Origin: Bacteriovoracaceae bacterium UBA6261
Lineage (GTDB): Bacteria > Bdellovibrionota > Bacteriovoracia > Bacteriovoracales > Bacteriovoracaceae
NCBI GenBank assembly: GCA_002440825.1
Contig: DJVH01000074.1
Location: 21,087-85,086 of the forward strand
Reading direction: 5' to 3'
Length of the DNA: 64,000 nt
This document shows positions 43,712 through 51,520 of the stretch, one piece after another (within the stretch, counting starts at the first letter, position 1; each line of letters opens with the position of its first letter). The translations under genes were made by a program, and so were the position numbers. A model generated the notes under the pieces. The model did no database searches, was not told where the DNA came from, and was given only the letters and a program-made list of their open reading frames with translations.

Positions 43712-44452
43712 ATGAAATTTGCGCTTCTACTACTAACAGTTGCAGTTCTATCAACGCAATCATTTGCTCAGGAAGAGACCGCCCCTTTGCCAACAACTGA
43801 TACGACGGTTACTGAACCGGCTACAGAACCTGCTCCTGCACCAGCGACTACCGATACTTCTGTTCCTGCTCCGACAACGTCAGAGACATCATCTGACCCT
43901 GCTCCGGCGCCGGCCCCAACAGAATCGGAAGTGGCAAAGAAAGAACCACAGATTATAAAGATGATTACAGAGAAGTTTGGTATTTCATCGGAAGAGCTGA
44001 AAAAATACAGAGACGAAAAATTTGGTTACGGCCAGATCATGTTGATGCTTGAAATGTCTAAGACAACTGGCAAAAGCATGGACGATATTTCTGCTCTTAT
44101 GAAAAAAGACAGATCAATTCAAAAAGTAGCGAAGGAATTAAATCTTTCCAAAGAAGACATGAAGAAAATGCTTTCGGATTTAAGGCCTGGTCGCGAAGAT
44201 AAAGAAAAGAAAGAGAAAAAAGAAAAACGCGAAGACCGCCGTCTGGATCGTAAAGAAAACAGAAAAGACGACCGGAGAGAAGAAAGAAAGGAAGAGCGCA
44301 AAGAAGATAGAAAGGAAGAGCGGCGCGAAGAACGGCGAGAAGATCGTCGTGAAGAAAGACGTGAAGAAAGAAGAGAAGACCGTCGTGAAGAGCGTAGAGA
44401 AGACAGACTCGATGATCGACGCGAAGATCGTGGTGACAGACGCCAACGATAA
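43712..44452 (+). CDS. Exported Pro/Thr-rich protein with Arg/Glu/Asp-rich tail
   Basis: 246 aa from the ATG at 43712 (AGGAGAT site). Signal peptide ending SFAQ, then a Pro/Ala/Thr linker (about residues 22-75), a helical domain of about 85 residues with KFGYGQIMLMLEMSKTTGKS and IQKVAKELNLSKEDM, which resembles the helical 'G-x-G-x-I ... tgks' domain found in other bacterial exported proteins, and a tail of about 80 residues built of ERREDRR units. It shares tail type with the DUF3106-like protein across the intergenic region. Followed by a terminator. Function unknown. Confidence 0.75.
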   Translation: MKFALLLLTVAVLSTQSFAQEETAPLPTTDTTVTEPATEPAPAPATTDTSVPAPTTSETSSDPAPAPAPTESEVAKKEPQIIKMITEKFGISSEELKKYRDEKFGYGQIMLMLEMSKTTGKSMDDISALMKKDRSIQKVAKELNLSKEDMKKMLSDLRPGREDKEKKEKKEKREDRRLDRKENRKDDRREERKEERKEDRKEERREERREDRREERREERREDRREERREDRLDDRREDRGDRRQR

Positions 44453-44465
44453 GTTTCAACCCTAG

Positions 44466-44504
44466 GCCTCCGCCGATTAGACCCCGGCGGGGGCTTTTTT
44501 TTTT
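44466..44504 (+). terminator. Intrinsic terminator
   Basis: GCCTCCGCCG (44466-44475), a 9-base loop and CGGCGGGGGC (44485-44494) with one G-T pair, followed by ten T. Ends the tail-protein transcript before the thiamine transporter unit. Confidence 0.9.
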
Positions 44505-44531
44505 GCTAAAATCCTCCTCCAAAGCTAATAT
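44503..44531 (+). promoter_or_regulatory. Candidate promoter of the riboswitch-controlled operon
   Basis: TTGCTA (44503-44508), a 17-base spacer and TAATAT (44526-44531) would start RNA about position 44538, just before the riboswitch. Moderate match to sigma-70. Confidence 0.45.
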
Positions 44532-44543
44532 AAAAACACTATC

Positions 44544-44623
44544 AACCTAGGGGTGGTCGACATCAGTCGATCTGAGAAATACCCTCGAACCTGATCAGGT
44601 TAAAACCTGCGGAGGAAAGGATC
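44544..44623 (+). ncRNA. TPP riboswitch (THI element)
   Basis: The conserved thiamine-pyrophosphate-binding core is intact: GGGGTG near the 5' side, CTGAGA-AATACCC (from 44572), GAACCTGATC (from 44587) and the 3' GCGGAGGAAAGGAT. The GGAGG of the ribosome site (44611-44615) is part of the 3' riboswitch strand, 8 bases before the ykoE ATG, and no terminator follows, so control of translation initiation is expected. When TPP is plentiful, uptake should be switched off. Confidence 0.92.
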
Positions 44624-45196
44624 ATGAAAAAGCTTTTTGAATCAATCACCATTTTTGAAATTGTTTTAACGGCCGTTGTAGCCGTTGCTTTAGGCGTCGC
44701 CTTCTGGGGCTGGACTTTTGTTTATGAAATGATGAAGCCGTTATTGAAAGTTTACGGTATGGCCTATCTGTCAGCAGGCTTCTGGATATTTGCTTCAGTT
44801 TTTTTACCACAAATTGTCCGCAAACCTGGTATTGCCTTGATAGCTTCCATTATTGCGGCCTTTGTTGAAAGTCTTCTCACTCATTGGGGAATGATGTCAG
44901 TGGTCTGGGGAATTGTTCAGGGGCTTGGAGCAGAAATCATTTTCATGACGTTCGGATATAAAAGATGGAATCTATCAATTCTCATTCTGGCATCCTTACT
45001 ATCCGCTCTATTTAGTTACGCTCTGGATTTTGCTTTATACGATTATAAAAATTTGAGCGTGTTCGTTAATGCAGTTCAATTAGTTTCCTTTCTCATCTCT
45101 TCAGCTGTTTTTGCTGGTTATTTAAGTGAAGTGGTTTCTAAACGTCTGGTCAAGCTGGGGTTGCTGGATCAATTTTTAATAGCCCGATCAAATTAA
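44624..45196 (+). CDS. ykoE: YkoE-type ECF transporter S component (thiamine-precursor binding)
   Basis: 190 aa membrane protein with about five to six helices. The YkoE signature is present: RKPGIALIASIIAAFVESLL and GIVQGLGAEIIFM. It is the substrate-binding subunit of an ABC importer of the energy-coupling class for thiamine precursors such as hydroxymethylpyrimidine or thiazole. A TPP riboswitch directly upstream supports the substrate class. Followed by the double-ATPase and T subunits in the order E-D-C. Confidence 0.9.
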   Translation: MKKLFESITIFEIVLTAVVAVALGVAFWGWTFVYEMMKPLLKVYGMAYLSAGFWIFASVFLPQIVRKPGIALIASIIAAFVESLLTHWGMMSVVWGIVQGLGAEIIFMTFGYKRWNLSILILASLLSALFSYALDFALYDYKNLSVFVNAVQLVSFLISSAVFAGYLSEVVSKRLVKLGLLDQFLIARSN

Positions 45197-45197
45197 T

Positions 45198-46547
45198 ATG
45201 TACGAGATTGGTCCTTTTCAATATTTATTCAATCGCAGTCAAAAAAAATTAATCTGCAGAGATAAAATTACTTTGAATGACGGTGAGCTGGTAGTCATTA
45301 CTGGTCCTTCCGGCGGTGGGAAAAGCACTTTGCTTCAGCTGCTGAAAGGAATTATTCCTGAATTCAAGGCCGGATCATTTACTGGCTCCGTTACTTTTAA
45401 CGGCGAAGCCCTCCATGGCGATGGATTTAAAAAGAACCTGAAAGAAATTCTTTTCTTATTTCAAAATCCTTTTTCTCAATTGCTTTATCAAAATGCCTCG
45501 GAAGAATTTTTGTTTTCCATGGAAAATTTTGGTTTTACTAAAGAAGAAATGGATAAAAAAAGATCTGAGTTCGAAGACTATTTTCAGCTCGACAGTCTGT
45601 GGAATAAAAAAACGACCAATTTATCCAATGGAGAATGTCAGCGTCTGGTCCTCGCTTCACTTCTGGCAGTTAATCCAAAAGTTCTTCTTCTGGATGAACC
45701 CACCGCTTTTCTTGATACACAATCGCGGAAGGAATTTTATGACTGGCTGGTGAAGATGAAAGGTGAACGCACGGTAGTTTTGATTGATCACCACACTGAT
45801 GAAATTCTTCCACAGGCCGATCGGGTTCTGGTAGTGAGTGAAGAGGGGGAATTGAAAGAAGCTGCTCCAGAAAATCATACAGAATCTTCCTTTCAGTGGC
45901 CATCAGTTTCTGGAAAGCAGGATCGCGCAAGCCTGAGGCTGAATCATGTCTATTTTCATTATCCGGAGCAGAAAAACCTTCTGCGCGATTTGAATCTCTC
46001 TGCCTCCTCTGGAGATATTATTGTTATCAAAGGTAAAAACGGTAAAGGAAAAAGTACTTTGTTCAAACTGATGACCGGTTTACTGAAACCCTTAGAGGGT
46101 GAAATTGAAATAATTGTGAATGGAGCTCATATTTCTTTGAAGAAAATGCGCAATCATATTGGGTTCGTTTTTCAAAATCCTGAAACTCATTTTTTCTACG
46201 ATACCATTGGTGAGGAGCTCAAGCATGTGCCCGCTGCAGATAAAGAAATGATTCTCAGTCAATTTTTTAAAGATATTGAACTCAGCCGTTCGCCGTTTCT
46301 GCTTTCTGAAGGCGAGAAGAGAAGACTCTCTCTGTTGATGACCATTTATCAAAATCGCCAATTTTATTTTTTTGACGAACCAACTTTTGGTCAGGATAAA
46401 CGTTCCATCTCCATCATTCGCGATATGATTCTGGAGCAAAAAAAAGCGGGAAAAATTCAATTCATCATTTCTCACGATGATCGGTTTATCGATTCTTTAA
46501 ATCCCGTGGTCTATCAACTGGAAGAACAGACTTTGAAGAGGCTATAG
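45198..46547 (+). CDS. ykoD: YkoD-type energy-coupling ABC ATPase with two nucleotide-binding domains
   Basis: 449 aa, two fused ABC modules. Module 1: Walker A GPSGGGKST, signature LSNGECQR, Walker B VLLLDEPT. Module 2: Walker A GKNGKGKST, signature LSEGEKRR, and YFFDEPT as Walker B. It powers the thiamine-precursor importer. One base after ykoE, and its TAG shares a base with the ykoC GTG start (46547), so the three are tightly coupled. Confidence 0.93.
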   Translation: MYEIGPFQYLFNRSQKKLICRDKITLNDGELVVITGPSGGGKSTLLQLLKGIIPEFKAGSFTGSVTFNGEALHGDGFKKNLKEILFLFQNPFSQLLYQNASEEFLFSMENFGFTKEEMDKKRSEFEDYFQLDSLWNKKTTNLSNGECQRLVLASLLAVNPKVLLLDEPTAFLDTQSRKEFYDWLVKMKGERTVVLIDHHTDEILPQADRVLVVSEEGELKEAAPENHTESSFQWPSVSGKQDRASLRLNHVYFHYPEQKNLLRDLNLSASSGDIIVIKGKNGKGKSTLFKLMTGLLKPLEGEIEIIVNGAHISLKKMRNHIGFVFQNPETHFFYDTIGEELKHVPAADKEMILSQFFKDIELSRSPFLLSEGEKRRLSLLMTIYQNRQFYFFDEPTFGQDKRSISIIRDMILEQKKAGKIQFIISHDDRFIDSLNPVVYQLEEQTLKRL

Positions 46548-47275
46548 TGGAAAGACAAAGAGAATACATCCATTCATGGTATGTTTTCATAATGACAGCG
46601 GCATCGCTTCTATTCCTTTTGTTAAATAAAAATCTGGTTACCAGCGCTGCTTTGATCTCTTTGATGTTGTTTCTTTATACCAAAAACGGACTAGCCTTCA
46701 AAAAATTGTTTAAAATTTTTCTTTATGCTTTTTTATTCAGTTTTACGTTTTTCCTTCTGGCCGTCCTGAATCCTTCCAGAGATCTTCAATCGGGAGGCTT
46801 CTATCATTTTATGAATATGAGTTTTTATAAAAGCTCAGTTGATAAAGCCTTTATGACAATGCTGAAGCTGCTGATGGTTTCTTTTGTTTCGATTTGCTCA
46901 TCATCGGCCATTGATTATACAAAAGTCATACTTCATTTGATTGTTCACAAAGGATTAAAGCTCATCTGGGGTTATCCTTTCCTGCTCGCTATGAATTCGA
47001 TTACCTTGCTGCGGGACGAGTACGAGCGTATCAAACTGAACGCTCATTTGCGCCAGCTGCCCCTCAAAGATAAGATTTTTCTATTTTTTCCACTTCTTGT
47101 TTTCGCGATCCGGCACTCTCAGCGCGGGGCCCTCTCGCTTGTGACCAGAGGTCTGAATGATAAAAAAACTTTTTATTTTTCCTATGACCTGACTTGGCTT
47201 GATAAAAAAAGGTTGTTTTTATTCTGGGTGTTTTATTTTGGTCTTGTGGTCGCGTCGCAAATGACGTTACGATAA
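46547..47275 (+). CDS. ykoC: YkoC-type energy-coupling transmembrane (T) component
   Basis: 242 aa membrane protein of the EcfT/CbiQ group, with about five helices in the N-terminal half and a cytoplasmic coupling segment. NAHLRQLPLKDKIFLFFPLL and RHSQRGALSLVTRGL resemble the two short ARG-type helices that contact the ATPases. The start is a GTG at 46547 overlapping the ykoD stop. Completes the YkoEDC importer. Confidence 0.88.
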   Translation: MERQREYIHSWYVFIMTAASLLFLLLNKNLVTSAALISLMLFLYTKNGLAFKKLFKIFLYAFLFSFTFFLLAVLNPSRDLQSGGFYHFMNMSFYKSSVDKAFMTMLKLLMVSFVSICSSSAIDYTKVILHLIVHKGLKLIWGYPFLLAMNSITLLRDEYERIKLNAHLRQLPLKDKIFLFFPLLVFAIRHSQRGALSLVTRGLNDKKTFYFSYDLTWLDKKRLFLFWVFYFGLVVASQMTLR

Positions 47276-47278
47276 GAC

Positions 47279-48232
47279 ATGACAATAACACAGCTTGAAT
47301 ACATCCTTTCAGTTGAAAAACATAAACATTTCGGAAAAGCAGCGAAAGCCTGCAATGTCACGCAACCAACCCTGAGCATGCAACTTCAGAAAGCTGAAGA
47401 AGAGCTGGGTGTTGTTCTGTTTGATCGATCAAAAAATCCGATTATGACCACCGAAGAAGGTGAGAAAATTATTCAGCAGGCGAGACTTGTCATCCGCGAA
47501 TACAAAAAAATTTTTGCTATCATCGATGCATCTAAAGATGAAGTCCGTGGCGATTTCCGTCTCGGCGTCATTCCCACTCTTGCGCCTTATCTGATTCCTC
47601 TGTTCGCAGGAGAATTTGTCAAAAAATATCCGACGGTAAATCTGACAATTGAAGAATTTAAGACAGAAGAAATCATCGAGCTCCTCAACAAAGATGAAAT
47701 CGATGCAGGGTTGTTGGTTACACCTCTGGAAGGAGAATCCTTTATTGAAAGAGTTTTATTTCACGAACCTTTTTCTGTCTTTGCATCCAATGGCCATCAT
47801 CTTTTGAAAAAAACAAGAATTAAGGATAAGGATCTTGATGTCAGCGACGTCTGGCTGCTTAATGAAGGTCATTGTTTCCGTCAACAAGTGTTGAATCTTT
47901 GCAAAATTTCCAAAGACAACAGTATGCATGACAATTTGAAGTTTGAAAGTGGAAACCTTGAAACGCTTAAGAACATGGTTCTCAACAGCGAAGGATATAC
48001 ACTTCTTCCTCAGCTGGCCGTTCTCAATCTATCGGGTGAAGACAAAAAACATGTGCGCGAATTCCAGAGTCCGATCCCAACAAGAGAAGTTTCATTGGTT
48101 CACAACCGCATCTTTCTAAAAGAGAAAATCATTACAGCTTTGGAGGAATGTATTATTGAACATCTTCCGGAAAGCCTGGCTTCGTTAAAGAAAAAGAATT
48201 TTGAAATTATCAGCATTAATGAATCACATTGA
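47279..48232 (+). CDS. oxyR: OxyR-type LysR family peroxide sensor
   Basis: 317 aa. N-terminal winged helix-turn-helix (ITQLEYILSVEKHKHFGKAA and NVTQPTLSMQLQKAEEELG) and a periplasmic-binding-like sensor domain. Cys199 in NEGHCFRQQ and Cys208 in LNLCKI fall at the same residue numbers as the redox pair of E. coli OxyR, so peroxide sensing by disulfide formation is very likely. It begins 4 bases after ykoC with no promoter room, so it may be co-transcribed with the thiamine transporter, which is unusual. No catalase or peroxidase target is in the window. Confidence 0.93.
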   Translation: MTITQLEYILSVEKHKHFGKAAKACNVTQPTLSMQLQKAEEELGVVLFDRSKNPIMTTEEGEKIIQQARLVIREYKKIFAIIDASKDEVRGDFRLGVIPTLAPYLIPLFAGEFVKKYPTVNLTIEEFKTEEIIELLNKDEIDAGLLVTPLEGESFIERVLFHEPFSVFASNGHHLLKKTRIKDKDLDVSDVWLLNEGHCFRQQVLNLCKISKDNSMHDNLKFESGNLETLKNMVLNSEGYTLLPQLAVLNLSGEDKKHVREFQSPIPTREVSLVHNRIFLKEKIITALEECIIEHLPESLASLKKKNFEIISINESH

Positions 48233-49771
48233 ATTCATTTGAGTCAGAATCCATTGACGATTTTCCAATGTTCCTTTCATGTCTTCAACTTCATCAGGGA
48301 AGAACTTCAAAGCGATTTCTTTCAATTCTTCCATGTTCCCTTGAATTTCCTGCATAATTCTCTTCAATGCTTCAGGGGAAGCAGGACTAAATTCATCTTC
48401 CAGTGGTATTCCGTAACCTGCTTTTAATTCAGCAGCTGAAGTCAGTTGTTTATAGAGATCTTTCATAGCAAGGATTTTTTCTTCCATGATCGTATCTTTC
48501 AATTCAGGCATAGGCTCTTTTCCAAAGAGAGCATTGCCAAGCTTTTTGGCAAACTGCTGCTCGCGAGAAAGCTGAATTTGCTCTTCCAGTCTCAATGCAT
48601 TGGCCATGACTTTGGTTTTGTCAGAAGACAGCTCCAGCGTTTTTTCGTAAAAAGACTTTCTTTCTTTTGGAGAAAGTTTTAAAGCAAATGTTTCGAAACT
48701 TACGTCTTCATTATGAGCAATCACATCCAGTGAGCGCTGAAGCTTATCGCTGACCCCCTGGAAAAGGTAACCCTTCTTCACAGCTTCTTTCTTGTCATTT
48801 AATAATTCAGGATTAGTCAGACCATTCTTTACAAGAAAATCATAAAGCCCTAATGGGTGAACAATGCTGGCCGTCTGAATTTTGTTATTTTCAGGATAAG
48901 CTGATCTCAATAAATTCATGGCCTCGGTTGCGCAGTTGTTTGTCAGGAAATAATAACGTCCTTTGTAACTCCAGTAGTTCTCCAGAAGTTTATCGCTAAA
49001 AAGCCTGATTTGGGTGCGGTTCATTTTTATCGGAAGAGAAATCATGTCTCTGAATTCACCTTTGGTGTATTCATTCACAACTTCACTCATGTTCATTAAA
49101 AACAATTGGGAGGCATAAGCGCCGTTCATCCCTTTGGCATAATCGATATTCATGTCTTCAATGTTGGCGCGGTAACTGACAACGATATGTTGAGCATAAT
49201 CATTCATGCAGTCTGGACCGACTGCTTTTCCCGGGGCACAAAGAATGATTCTGAACATCGCATGCCCCCAGCGCGACATCATTTGTTTGCCTTTGCCGGC
49301 AAATAAATAATGAATCTGGTAAATGCGGTCAGGATGAATATCTCTGGCCATCATAGGATTGCTGCTGATGGATGTTTCAGAAATTAATGTGACCTTTCTG
49401 CTGGAAGCACATGTCTCATTTTCAAATGGCTTTTCATTCAATAGGGTTGAAAAATAATTGTAATAGGTCGGTCTTCTGCATTTATAAGTGGGATCTTTTT
49501 TAAAGAATTCATAGTTCACTGCAAATGTCTCTTCAATGCTTTTAAATTCTGAAGGATCCGGTGAACGGTCGTAGGCCTGGTTTAAATTGATGCGTTTTTT
49601 AACTAACAGACCTTTATTCATCCATCCTGAGATGTTGAGAAATTGCGCGGAACGGGCGGCATTAGTTTTCTTTGCCAGGCTTAATCCTTCCTCTTTTAAA
49701 TTGGCATTTGCCTGGGCCAGTGGCAGGGCCGTTACAAGAATAAGGCAGAGAAGTCCGCGAATTACATTCAT
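48224..49771 (-). CDS. Exported DUF4105 (Lnb N-terminal-like, papain-fold) protein
   Basis: 515 aa with a signal peptide ending AQANA. The DUF4105 core is visible: MSRWGHAMFRI with a conserved His, YAKGMNGAYAS, and the YYFLTNNCATEAMNLL segment with the Cys that would be nucleophile. This domain is shared with the lipoprotein-associated Lnb family and papain-like hydrolases. The C-terminal about 200 residues are helical and Lys/Glu-rich. It ends inside the last bases of convergent oxyR (overlap 48224-48232). Substrate unknown. Confidence 0.78.
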   Translation of the reverse strand: MNVIRGLLCLILVTALPLAQANANLKEEGLSLAKKTNAARSAQFLNISGWMNKGLLVKKRINLNQAYDRSPDPSEFKSIEETFAVNYEFFKKDPTYKCRRPTYYNYFSTLLNEKPFENETCASSRKVTLISETSISSNPMMARDIHPDRIYQIHYLFAGKGKQMMSRWGHAMFRIILCAPGKAVGPDCMNDYAQHIVVSYRANIEDMNIDYAKGMNGAYASQLFLMNMSEVVNEYTKGEFRDMISLPIKMNRTQIRLFSDKLLENYWSYKGRYYFLTNNCATEAMNLLRSAYPENNKIQTASIVHPLGLYDFLVKNGLTNPELLNDKKEAVKKGYLFQGVSDKLQRSLDVIAHNEDVSFETFALKLSPKERKSFYEKTLELSSDKTKVMANALRLEEQIQLSREQQFAKKLGNALFGKEPMPELKDTIMEEKILAMKDLYKQLTSAAELKAGYGIPLEDEFSPASPEALKRIMQEIQGNMEELKEIALKFFPDEVEDMKGTLENRQWILTQMNSM

Positions 49772-49815
49772 ACAAAACCTCAGTTTATTGATTCTTCTAT
49801 TTTAGCCTTCCCCTT

Positions 49816-49876
49816 AAAAGACCGGTGTCTTTTGAAAAATGTACCCGGAGAAGAAATGGCCGTCTAAACTTTAGAC
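49816..49876. promoter_or_regulatory. Two palindromes in a divergent intergenic region
   Basis: AAAAGAC-CGGT-GTCTTTT (49816-49833) and GTCTAAA-C-TTTAGAC (49862-49876), the second perfect over 15 bases, lie between the DUF4105 gene and the small exported protein gene. The second looks like a dimeric-regulator operator and the first could also form a small hairpin. No regulator is assigned. Confidence 0.4.
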
Positions 49877-49986
49877 ACCTTTGGAATCAAGATTTCTTAA
49901 GGGGGTATAAAAAATTCAGGTCCCAACATTGGCGTAAAGTTTCATGATATTTTGGCTTCAACACAAATCACTTCTTTGGAGGAACT

Positions 49987-50322
49987 ATGAAATTGAAATC
50001 AACAATTGCTGCTCTTTTACTTGCTACTTCTATGTCAACATTTGCAGTGGATATTACTCTTTCGCCTGTTTACACAGTAGTTGAAGTTGTAAGATCTGCT
50101 CTTGGAACAGCTCTTTCACCATTTGCTTCGACAACGGCTTCTATCAACGGTGGTACAGCAGCTCTTATGAAAGCAGTAAGAAACGATGCGATCAATCTTC
50201 TTGCTGATGGTGAATCAACTGACAGACTGAATGCTTCTTTCTCAGAACTTAGAAAAATTGAAGGTCTTGAAGGAAAGTCAGATATCGAACTTTCTAAATT
50301 GATCATTCTTTCTGTTGAATAG
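49987..50322 (+). CDS. Small exported protein of unknown function
   Basis: 111 aa with a strong GGAGGA site 4 bases before the ATG and a signal peptide ending STFAV. The mature part of about 90 residues is free of Cys, Ser/Ala/Thr-rich and then helical (LNASFSELRKIEGLEGKS). No family recognised. Codon use looks like a well-expressed gene (mostly common codons), and it is followed by a strong terminator. Confidence 0.75.
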   Translation: MKLKSTIAALLLATSMSTFAVDITLSPVYTVVEVVRSALGTALSPFASTTASINGGTAALMKAVRNDAINLLADGESTDRLNASFSELRKIEGLEGKSDIELSKLIILSVE

Positions 50323-50350
50323 TCTTAGAACAAAAGAGAGAGATACTTAT

Positions 50351-50379
50351 AAAAACGGCCGCGAATGCGGCCTTTTTTT
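50351..50379. terminator. Bidirectional intrinsic terminator
   Basis: GGCCGC (50357-50362), loop GAAT, GCGGCC (50367-50372), A5 on the left and T7 on the right. It serves the small exported protein and the convergent membrane protein gene. Confidence 0.9.
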
Positions 50380-51520
50380 ATGTCTTTAAACGTAAGAAAA
50401 CCGCGGTGATCCATAGTGCGGCGGCCAGGTAATGAGTCATCATGCTTCCTGGAGCCTTTTTAAAGCGCTCATACATCAAGAGAAAAATCCAGGCGGTAAA
50501 ATAATAATAGCCTGGAAAAACATATCTTCCGGCGATTCTGTTACTTGCCGAGAAAACTAATAAATAGACCAAAGCTGCAGACCCGAGTACAAGAGAAGGA
50601 TCTGATTTCAGAAATTGAACCAATCGTTCACGTTTGATCCAGAATGCTGAATAAAGAGCAAAAAGAATCCAGGGAAGAGCATAACCAAGGTAATGCAAAA
50701 AATAATACTGGAAGTTCAGGTATTTCTGTAGAAGAAAAAAATGCTCAGTCGCATGAACCCTTTCACCCATTTGAATATTCCAGAAAACATTAAAAAAAGA
50801 GTCACCGGTTAATTGTTTGAATTTCATTTCAAAAGCAATTCCCGAGATGAGAAGTAGGAGTGCGGCGATGGCATTTGTGGAAAACCAAAGAAAATATTTT
50901 TTAGACTGTTGCCCGGAGAGAAGGAACCCAAGAGTAAAAAGAAAGAAACCAAAAATGAGAAAGGGCCCTTTCACCCACATTAAAAACAGAGGTGACAAAA
51001 CCGCATGAAGGACGGCCCATTTAGTCTGCTGGATTTTTAATCCAGAGTAAAGCGCCAACGTTGAAAAAAAGAAAATGGCCGGTTCGTGATTGGCCCTGAT
51101 TGTATAAGAAAAAGTGAGTGAGCAAAGAAACAAACCCACAAAAACGTAATCAGCTTTTGCTTTATCAAAATGAGAGATGATTGCACGGATGAGAAAAATC
51201 CCACCCAATAGAAAAAACATTCCTGCGAGATGAAGCGCATGTCTGGCAGGCACTCCAACTTTAGTCAAAGCGATTCCAATCAGCAGTTGACCAGGAAGCT
51301 GGTCTCTCATAAAAGTGTTGGGATCAAAGCTCCAGAAGTTTTCACCCCATTTAGCTGTCAGGATTTCCGGCAAAGTCTTGTCGGCATAACGAACGACGAG
51401 AGTGGAATAATAGTTGGAATCGTTGCTGGTCGATTTATAGTCTGAAAAACATAAAAAAACGCTCGCGACTAAAAGCGCGAGCGTCCATAGAAGAAATTTG
51501 TGTAAGCGTTCCTGCTGCAT
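50378..51520 (-). CDS. Multi-pass membrane protein, GT-C glycosyltransferase-like
   Basis: 380 aa with about nine to ten membrane helices. The first periplasmic loop contains SNDSNYY and FDPNTFMRDQLPGQ, which resemble the acidic loop of lipid-linked-sugar-dependent glycosyltransferases (ArnT/PMT-like). It lies directly against argS (stop 51521, start 51520). Because only the fold type is suggested, the sugar donor and acceptor are open, and a generic membrane protein is possible. Confidence 0.6.
   Translation of the reverse strand: MQQERLHKFLLWTLALLVASVFLCFSDYKSTSNDSNYYSTLVVRYADKTLPEILTAKWGENFWSFDPNTFMRDQLPGQLLIGIALTKVGVPARHALHLAGMFFLLGGIFLIRAIISHFDKAKADYVFVGLFLCSLTFSYTIRANHEPAIFFFSTLALYSGLKIQQTKWAVLHAVLSPLFLMWVKGPFLIFGFFLFTLGFLLSGQQSKKYFLWFSTNAIAALLLLISGIAFEMKFKQLTGDSFFNVFWNIQMGERVHATEHFFLLQKYLNFQYYFLHYLGYALPWILFALYSAFWIKRERLVQFLKSDPSLVLGSAALVYLLVFSASNRIAGRYVFPGYYYFTAWIFLLMYERFKKAPGSMMTHYLAAALWITAVFLRLKT

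Noticed and set aside
41846..44452. The repetitive Arg/Glu/Asp regions as a CRISPR array or tandem satellite.
   Set aside because: Units are 9-18 bases of coding repeats with variable codons, not spaced identical repeats with unique spacers; reading frames stay open.
44097..44522. Minus-strand open frames of hydrophobic or Phe-rich type opposite the second tail-protein gene.
   Set aside because: Also by-products of the repetitive Arg/Glu/Asp codons on the other strand.
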